Below the pieces are notes generated by a model. The model was not told where the DNA came from and searched no databases. It saw only the letters and a list, made by a program, of their open reading frames with translations. This document shows positions 59,034 to 64,000 of a stretch of 64,000 nucleotides of DNA, one piece after another. The translations under genes were made by a program, and so were the position numbers. The stretch's first letter is position 1; each line of letters starts with the position of its first letter. The stretch is taken from contig NZ_JACCGK010000010.1 of NCBI RefSeq assembly GCF_013416325.1, positions 150,893 to 214,892 of the forward strand. The letters run 5' to 3'. The stretch is from Vreelandella sedimenti. GTDB lineage: Bacteria; Pseudomonadota; Gammaproteobacteria; Pseudomonadales; Halomonadaceae.

Positions 59034-60215
59034 ATGGAAATATTAAAAAAAATAGAGCGCGAGGTTATAGAATTACGTCATTCAATCCATAAAGAACCTG
59101 AATTATCAGGACAAGAGAATGAAACGAGAAAAAAAATAATTCGCTTCCTTGACACTTTTGAAATACATGAAATAAAAAAAGGCCATGCAGGATCTTTAAT
59201 AGTTGATATAACTTCCTCGCACAATGACTCATCTGACCTCGTCATCGGCATTCGGGGGGATATGGACGCATTACCTATTAACGAAGAACGGGATGACCTT
59301 TCATACCAGTCACAAAAAAAAGGGGTTATGCATGCTTGTGGGCATGATACGCATACAGCAATTGCTGCTGGTGTAGCTGCATATTTTAATAATAAAAAGG
59401 ATTTAAATGGTGCTATCCGTATAATCTTTCAGCCTTCAGAGGAGTGTGAGCCACTTGGAGGTCGAGAAGTTGTTAAAGAAGGTTGGATTGACAATGTAGA
59501 TATAATGCTTGGCATTCATGCCTACCCATCTTTGCCATCGGGAACGGTAGGTATAATTAACAACCACGTAACTGCTTCAGCCGATACCTTCAGCATTATA
59601 TTTTCAGGACAAAGCGCTCATGGTGCATTCCCTCATGAAGGAACCGACACCATTTTTATAGCCTCAGCCTTTATCCAACTCCTTCAAGGGTTAGTGACTA
59701 GGCAAACTGATGCTAATGAAAACTCAATTGTTAGTATCGGAGTAATTTCAGGAGGTACAGCTGAGAATATTGTATGTGATCGTACAGAAATCAAAGGAAC
59801 TATACGTACCCACTCAACTCAAGGAAGGTATAGATTACAAAATAAAATTAAAAACTTAGCTAACGATTTAGCAAAATCACACGGTGCTAAGTCAACATTT
59901 ACATTACTCGAGGGTGAACCTGCGGTTTTTAATGATCCAAAATTGTTAGAGAGTTTCAAAAAAAGTACAGAGAAAATTATTGGAAAAAATAACGTTAAGC
60001 AATTACCTCCCCTCATGGGAAGCGATGACTTTGGATTTTATTCACAAAAAACTAAAAGTCTCTACTTTTTTTATGGCACTCACAATATTCAATACGGACA
60101 TACTCATCCGTTACACACCTCAAAATTTGGTGTGGCGGATCAAGACATGATCTTAGGCCTAAAGCTTGTCATTTCAGCTGCTGCAGAATTCTTAAACTCT
60201 CAGAAAAAAGGATAA
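59034..60215 (+). CDS. M20D amidohydrolase (N-acyl-amino-acid hydrolase family)
   Basis: A 393-residue di-metal amidohydrolase: RHSIHKEPELSGQENETRKK, IGIRGDMDALPINEERDDLS, HACGHDTHTAIAAGVAAYF (metal His and Asp), RIIFQPSEECEPLGGREVVK (metal Glu), GIHAYPSLPSGTVGI and GHTHPLHTSKFGVADQDMIL. It is typical of hippurate/IAA-amino-acid/N-acetyl-diaminopimelate-type hydrolases that cleave an N-acyl group. Base composition is strongly AT-rich. It is first of a three-gene operon with a DoeA-like hydrolase and a BCCT transporter. Confidence 0.92.
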   Translation: MEILKKIEREVIELRHSIHKEPELSGQENETRKKIIRFLDTFEIHEIKKGHAGSLIVDITSSHNDSSDLVIGIRGDMDALPINEERDDLSYQSQKKGVMHACGHDTHTAIAAGVAAYFNNKKDLNGAIRIIFQPSEECEPLGGREVVKEGWIDNVDIMLGIHAYPSLPSGTVGIINNHVTASADTFSIIFSGQSAHGAFPHEGTDTIFIASAFIQLLQGLVTRQTDANENSIVSIGVISGGTAENIVCDRTEIKGTIRTHSTQGRYRLQNKIKNLANDLAKSHGAKSTFTLLEGEPAVFNDPKLLESFKKSTEKIIGKNNVKQLPPLMGSDDFGFYSQKTKSLYFFYGTHNIQYGHTHPLHTSKFGVADQDMILGLKLVISAAAEFLNSQKKG

Positions 60216-60221
60216 AAGACG

Positions 60222-61415
60222 ATGATTAGCGATAAAAGTAACAACTCACCCTTTAGCAAGAGCGAGTATGACAATAGGTTAAATAAAATAAAAAAAGAAA
60301 TGACCCTAAAGAATATCGAGGTTTTACTTGACTCAGACCCTGCTAACATTTACTACACTACGGGCTACGACGCTGTATCTTATTACACTCCACAGATAAT
60401 GATTATATCCATTTATCATTCTGAACCAATCCTCCTGGTCAGAGATATAGATGTTCTCGCTGTTAAAATAAGAACTGAGCTAAACAGTGATAGCATACAT
60501 GGTTGGAATGACAGCTTTGTTGACAATGAAACTAGCCACCCTTTCGAGAAAGCAGTTGAATTAATTATAGAGCTAGAACTAAAAGAATGCCAAATAGGCA
60601 TTGAAATTGATGCTGGAATGACAACCTTTGATGATATTAATTTTCTAAAAAAACACCTAAAAAACAAAATCACTGAATGCCGTAGATTAATAAATTTTGT
60701 GCGCATAGTGAAGTCAGACAATGAAATTAAATATATGCGTCAAGCGGGTAAGATTACAGAACATGCCATGCAGGCTGGATTTAGTGCAATGTCAGAGGGG
60801 GTAAGAGAAAGCGACGTAATTGCAAAAATATACCATGCTTTTATTGCTGGAACAGAAGAGTATGGTGGTGACTACCCATCAAACCCACCAGTTATGCCAA
60901 CCGGCAATAGAAGCGCTACTCCACATTTGACTTGGAGTGATGAAGCATTAATTAAGGATCAGAACTTAACTCTTGAACTTTCAGGAGCTAGACACCGTTA
61001 CCATTGCCCGCTTGCACGTACAGTATATATTGGAAAGACTCCACCAAAAGATTTGGTTGATGCCACTAAATATGCGATCGAAGGTATTCACGAAACATTA
61101 GAAGCTATTGCACCTGGGATGTCTTTATCTGAAGTCCATATGGCATGGGATAAAGTAAATAAAAAGCGAAATTTAGGAAAAACATCACGGCTTGGATATT
61201 CTGTTGGTTGCTCATTTCCACCATCTTGGTTAGAGCGGACAGCTTCAATTCGTGCTGAAGATAAAACAAATCTAGAACCAAATATGACATTTCATCTCAT
61301 TGCTGGAATTTGGAAAAACAAGTGGGGAGCTGAAGTCAGTGAAACATTCCAAGTAACAAATCTAGGTGCTAGCCTTTTATGCAATCTTAGTCAGGAAATT
61401 CATCACATAAAATAA
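60222..61415 (+). CDS. M24-family hydrolase resembling ectoine hydrolase DoeA/EutD
   Basis: A 397-residue creatinase/Xaa-Pro-peptidase-like protein: LDSDPANIYYTTGYDAVSYY in the N-terminal domain, then GGDYPSNPPVMPTGNRSATP, HLTWSDEAL, and ELSGARHRYHCPLARTVYIG and RLGYSVGCSFPPSWLERTAS. The last blocks are those of DoeA/EutD, in which several M24 metal ligands are replaced; here ELSGARHRYHC likewise lacks the usual two Asp. DoeA opens the ectoine ring to N-acetyl-diaminobutyrate. Starts six bases after the M20 stop with AAGGATAAA as ribosome site. Confidence 0.88.
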   Translation: MISDKSNNSPFSKSEYDNRLNKIKKEMTLKNIEVLLDSDPANIYYTTGYDAVSYYTPQIMIISIYHSEPILLVRDIDVLAVKIRTELNSDSIHGWNDSFVDNETSHPFEKAVELIIELELKECQIGIEIDAGMTTFDDINFLKKHLKNKITECRRLINFVRIVKSDNEIKYMRQAGKITEHAMQAGFSAMSEGVRESDVIAKIYHAFIAGTEEYGGDYPSNPPVMPTGNRSATPHLTWSDEALIKDQNLTLELSGARHRYHCPLARTVYIGKTPPKDLVDATKYAIEGIHETLEAIAPGMSLSEVHMAWDKVNKKRNLGKTSRLGYSVGCSFPPSWLERTASIRAEDKTNLEPNMTFHLIAGIWKNKWGAEVSETFQVTNLGASLLCNLSQEIHHIK

Positions 61416-61445
61416 ATCTTAAAAATTTACCAAATGGGATGCAAA

Positions 61446-62921
61446 ATGAACAAACAAAAAACCAACAAGGTATATATACCTTCATTAGTTATTGCTTTGA
61501 TTTTAGCATTATCTGGCGCCATCTTCTCAACCCAAATCAATGAAATAAGTGGTAAAATACTACTTATAGTCAGCAACCTCTTTGGCTGGCTTTACCTATT
61601 GTCTGTTTTTATTTTTTGTATCTTTTTATTCGTAATCGCTATTTCAAAATACGGCAAAATGACACTGGGAGGACGTGAGCCAGTAGCACAATATAACATA
61701 TTGACTTGGTTATGCATGCTCCTAGCTACGGGTTTTGGCGTAGGGCTAGTTTTTTATGGAGTGGCCGAACCAATATTTCATTATATACAACCACCATTTG
61801 ACGATATGTCTCCTAAAACCACTGAGGCAGCTCGTCACGCCATGCAATATAGCTTTTTTAACTGGGGGATACATCAATGGGCGGCATCCGCTGTTGTAGG
61901 ATTAATCATCGCATATTTCCAGTACAATCACGAAAAAAAGGGTCTTATTTCATCAACTCTAACCACATCAAACTCTAAATCAAATCATTTATACCTCTTG
62001 GACATAATTGCCATCTTAGTAACCATTGTTGGTGTCGCCACATCATTAGGTCTTGGTGTTATTCAAATAAGTGGAGAAGCACAAAAGCTAACAGGACTAG
62101 CTGACAAGGATATGTGGAGCATAGTTACTCTAGGGGTAATATTTTTTTCTTATATGATTTCCACATACTCCGGTATAGATAGAGGAATAAAGTATCTATC
62201 TATTATATGCATGCTTTCTTGCATTACTTTAATGATATACATTTTAATTTCCGGCCCTACACTTTTCATTATTAACACTATTCTATTAGGGTTAGCTGAC
62301 TATTTTCAAAATTTTATCGGAATGAGTTTGCGTACCTCTCCTTTTACAGAAAACAGTTGGGCAGGATCATGGACAATTTTTTACTGGGCCTGGACTATCG
62401 CATGGTCTCCTTTCGTCGGCACATTTATTGCCAGAATATCAAGGGGCAGGACAATTAGGGAGTTTGTATTTGGTGTTTTATTTATTCCTTCATTAGTCGC
62501 ATGCCTTTGGATAGGCGTGATGGGTAGTTCAGCTCTGCACCTAGACTTTTACTCTGAAGCAGGCCTTTCTGAATTAGTACTTATCGATTCTTCTGCTACT
62601 ATTTTCGAAATGTACAATTCAATGCCACATCCAGCTATTTTATCTACAGCCACACTTCTACTGCTCTTTTTCTTTCTGGTCACGTCAGTAGACTCTGCCA
62701 CTTATGTTGTTTCACAAATATCTGACAATGGTTCTCAATCTCCGGCTATTTATAAACGAATCACTTGGGGAATATTGATATCTATAACTTGCTGGATATT
62801 ACTATCCTTTGGAGGCTTGCACGGCTTACAATCAGCATCTATTATTGCCGCCTTACCACTTACACTAATAATTCTATTAATGATTAGAAACTTTATAAAA
62901 AAATTAAAAGAAGACTATTAA
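61446..62921 (+). CDS. BCCT-family transporter (betaine/choline/carnitine/ectoine type)
   Basis: A 491-residue, 12-helix sodium- or proton-coupled importer: KYGKMTLGGREPVAQYNILT, WLCMLLATGFGVGLVFYGVA (the G-x-G-x-G helix), EPIFHYIQPP, SFFNWGIHQWAASAVVGLII, and the substrate-box helix YWAWTIAWSPFVGTFIARIS and RGRTIREF. ATG 61446 has a GGGATG-like element upstream; an ATG four codons earlier has none. Last gene of the cassette, so it most likely imports the compatible solute degraded by the two hydrolases. Confidence 0.93.
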   Translation: MNKQKTNKVYIPSLVIALILALSGAIFSTQINEISGKILLIVSNLFGWLYLLSVFIFCIFLFVIAISKYGKMTLGGREPVAQYNILTWLCMLLATGFGVGLVFYGVAEPIFHYIQPPFDDMSPKTTEAARHAMQYSFFNWGIHQWAASAVVGLIIAYFQYNHEKKGLISSTLTTSNSKSNHLYLLDIIAILVTIVGVATSLGLGVIQISGEAQKLTGLADKDMWSIVTLGVIFFSYMISTYSGIDRGIKYLSIICMLSCITLMIYILISGPTLFIINTILLGLADYFQNFIGMSLRTSPFTENSWAGSWTIFYWAWTIAWSPFVGTFIARISRGRTIREFVFGVLFIPSLVACLWIGVMGSSALHLDFYSEAGLSELVLIDSSATIFEMYNSMPHPAILSTATLLLLFFFLVTSVDSATYVVSQISDNGSQSPAIYKRITWGILISITCWILLSFGGLHGLQSASIIAALPLTLIILLMIRNFIKKLKEDY

Positions 62922-63066
62922 CCACCTATTCGAAAACCCTGGCTATAAGCAAACTTTCACCTAACCACTTGTAATTATTAAAAATCAGCTTTTATAGAGT
63001 GCGTAAGGCTTGTTTCAACACTTTGCTAAACGCACTTATAATTTTATTATCACGTTCTTCCATTGG

Positions 63067-63102
63067 CAACAGCTCCAATCGAACTAACCATTGGAGCTGT
63101 TG
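63067..63102. terminator. perfect 13-bp hairpin after the BCCT gene
   Basis: CAACAGCTCCAAT (63067-63079) and ATTGGAGCTGTTG (63090-63102) with a 10-base loop, 146 bases after the transporter stop. No T-run follows, so it may be a transcript end signal, or a mobile-element or recombination scar. It is the main structure in the 444 bases 62922-63365; a 33-codon frame there resembles nothing I know. Confidence 0.6.
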
Positions 63103-63365
63103 TCTTCCAACACACCTAGCACAGTCTCTTTTAAAAGCAGTCGCTGCTCGCGCATGTAGTCATGAGAAAATATCGTTCCATCTGCGCAAGCGAGAGATCA
63201 TTTAAACACTACGAAGCCCTCGGCCATGTCTCTGCCGTCGTCTCTAGTTCCACATTCATTTAGATAAAGCGTGAACGGTGGTGCTGTTTGTGCGGTAGTG
63301 TCTTGAATGCACACAAATGCACCAATGCTCAGCAGTGGGAAAATCACCAGCGTCTCGGCTAAAAA

Positions 63366-64000
63366 TTATTCAGCATGCGCTTTCTTGATGGGAATAAGGT
63401 GCAGCACACCCACCACAACCGAGCCCACCAAAAAGCCAATCACTGCTGAGCACAGCGTATTGAAGCTCCAGCCCAGCGTGCCGCCCAAGGCACCGGTTGC
63501 CTCGCTAATGCCGTGCTCGATATGGTGTACCCACTCATAGGGAGCGTTGAACCACCCCGTTCCATCAGCACCCAGATTGGCCATCAAAATATGCCCACCC
63601 ACCCAGAGCATGGCGATAGTGCCCACCACTGAGATGGTCGCTAGCACCTTGGGCATGGCAGTCACCAGACCACGGCCCAGGGACTGAACTCCCGAATTAT
63701 CCTGCTGAGCGAGCTTTAGGCCAATATCATCCATCTTGACCAAAAGCGCCACCACGCCATACACCAGAATAGTGATGACAAACGCGACCACCACCAGGCT
63801 CGCCATCTGTGACCAGAATCCCTGATGGGAGACAGTGGCCAGCGCGATCACCATGATTTCCGCAGACAGAATCAGGTCGGTGCGAATGGCGCCACTCACG
63901 ATCTTTTTCTCGGCCTCCGGCCCCTTCTCTACCGCTGGCTTGTCGTCCTCATGCTTGCCGGAGAGCTTGTGCCAGACTTTCTCCGCGCCCTCAAAGGCTA
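63366..64000 (-). CDS. DUF808 (YedI-like) inner-membrane protein, copy 2 (5' end cut by window)
   Basis: The minus strand encodes the C-terminal two thirds of a DUF808 protein from the right edge to TAA 63366-63368: KIVSGAIRTDLILSAEIMVI, then GVQSLGRGLVTAMPKVLATI, NAPYEWVHHIEHGISEATGA and KKAHAE at the end. It differs from copy 1 in only scattered residues (for example ATVSHQG for STVSHQG, IPIKKAHAE for LPGKKAHAE). A stop-free frame continues to 64000; the start lies outside. The two copies bracket the ParDE and AT-rich cassette. Confidence 0.93.
   Translation of the reverse strand, partial: AFEGAEKVWHKLSGKHEDDKPAVEKGPEAEKKIVSGAIRTDLILSAEIMVIALATVSHQGFWSQMASLVVVAFVITILVYGVVALLVKMDDIGLKLAQQDNSGVQSLGRGLVTAMPKVLATISVVGTIAMLWVGGHILMANLGADGTGWFNAPYEWVHHIEHGISEATGALGGTLGWSFNTLCSAVIGFLVGSVVVGVLHLIPIKKAHAE

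Noticed and set aside
63162..63263. 33-codon frame (MRKYRSICASERSFKHYEAL) after the BCCT gene, considered as transposase debris
   Set aside because: No transposase motif or inverted ends can be shown; too short to assign.
1..64000. CRISPR array, tRNA, rRNA or complete insertion sequence
   Set aside because: No regularly spaced repeats with unique spacers, no tRNA-like cloverleaf and no transposase with terminal inverted repeats were noticed; the repeats present are short tandem or operator-type.

Overview
The window reads as a chromosome segment of a moderately GC-rich, halotolerant gammaproteobacterium, most likely Halomonadaceae (Halomonas/Vreelandella-like). This is inferred from the gene mix (two DUF808 genes, a TRAP transporter, a BCCT compatible-solute transporter, MsrPQ, two TonB/siderophore loci, many LysR/TetR/AraC regulators); there is no rRNA, tRNA or core marker gene to prove it. 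Most of the window is accessory: small regulator-plus-enzyme modules arranged divergently, separated by gene debris.

Layout. 1-2.8 kb: a YcaC-type isochorismatase-family hydrolase (cut by the window edge), two LysR regulators and a SnoaL-like remnant. 2.8-5.4 kb: a three-gene membrane operon (DUF2157, DUF4401, GDYXXLXY). 5.6-9.0 kb: msrPQ methionine sulfoxide repair, mdaB quinone reductase and a divergent LysR. 9.0-14.0 kb: a siderophore locus with FecI sigma, FecR anti-sigma, transducing TonB receptor and periplasmic esterase behind a probable Fur site. 14.2-15.8 kb: a thioredoxin-reductase-like flavoprotein with an Rrf2 repressor and a clear operator. 16.0-19.2 kb: a DUF1656/HlyD/FUSC efflux operon. 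19.3-22.3 kb: MipA/OmpV plus an OmpR-type two-component system with a candidate direct-repeat site. 22.3-24.4 kb: debris (LuxR tail, frameshifted AraC) around RidA and a small membrane protein. 24.4-27.2 kb: DUF2231 plus a sorbosone-type dehydrogenase, a DUF697/EcsC-like protein and DUF1330.

27.2-34.8 kb: second siderophore locus, with a TonB receptor divergent from a periplasmic binding protein, two FecCD permeases and an ATPase, and a convergent Bcr/CflA exporter. 35-38.5 kb: cupin, MarR-GNAT fusion, TauE/SafE exporter and AraC. 38.6-43.8 kb: a TRAP transporter (dctPQM), gamma-glutamyltransferase and TetR in one operon with a probable TetR operator at its head. 44-51.5 kb: two paralogous divergent SDR/TetR modules sharing an operator type, plus VOC, NTF2-like, SDR and saccharopine-dehydrogenase-like genes under TetR and AraC regulators.

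51.5-54.2 kb: the least explained part. A possibly leaderless TetR gene and four copies of one palindromic operator frame a cluster of unrecognised small and membrane genes, one with an internal duplication. 54.3-56.1 kb: Lrp and a divergent MFS exporter. 56.2-64 kb: two near-identical DUF808 genes in direct orientation enclose a ParDE pair whose toxin is frameshifted in a GA microsatellite, a partial parD duplicate, and a strikingly AT-rich cassette (LysR, M20 amidohydrolase, DoeA-like M24 hydrolase, BCCT transporter) that looks like a horizontally acquired pathway for uptake and hydrolysis of a compatible solute.
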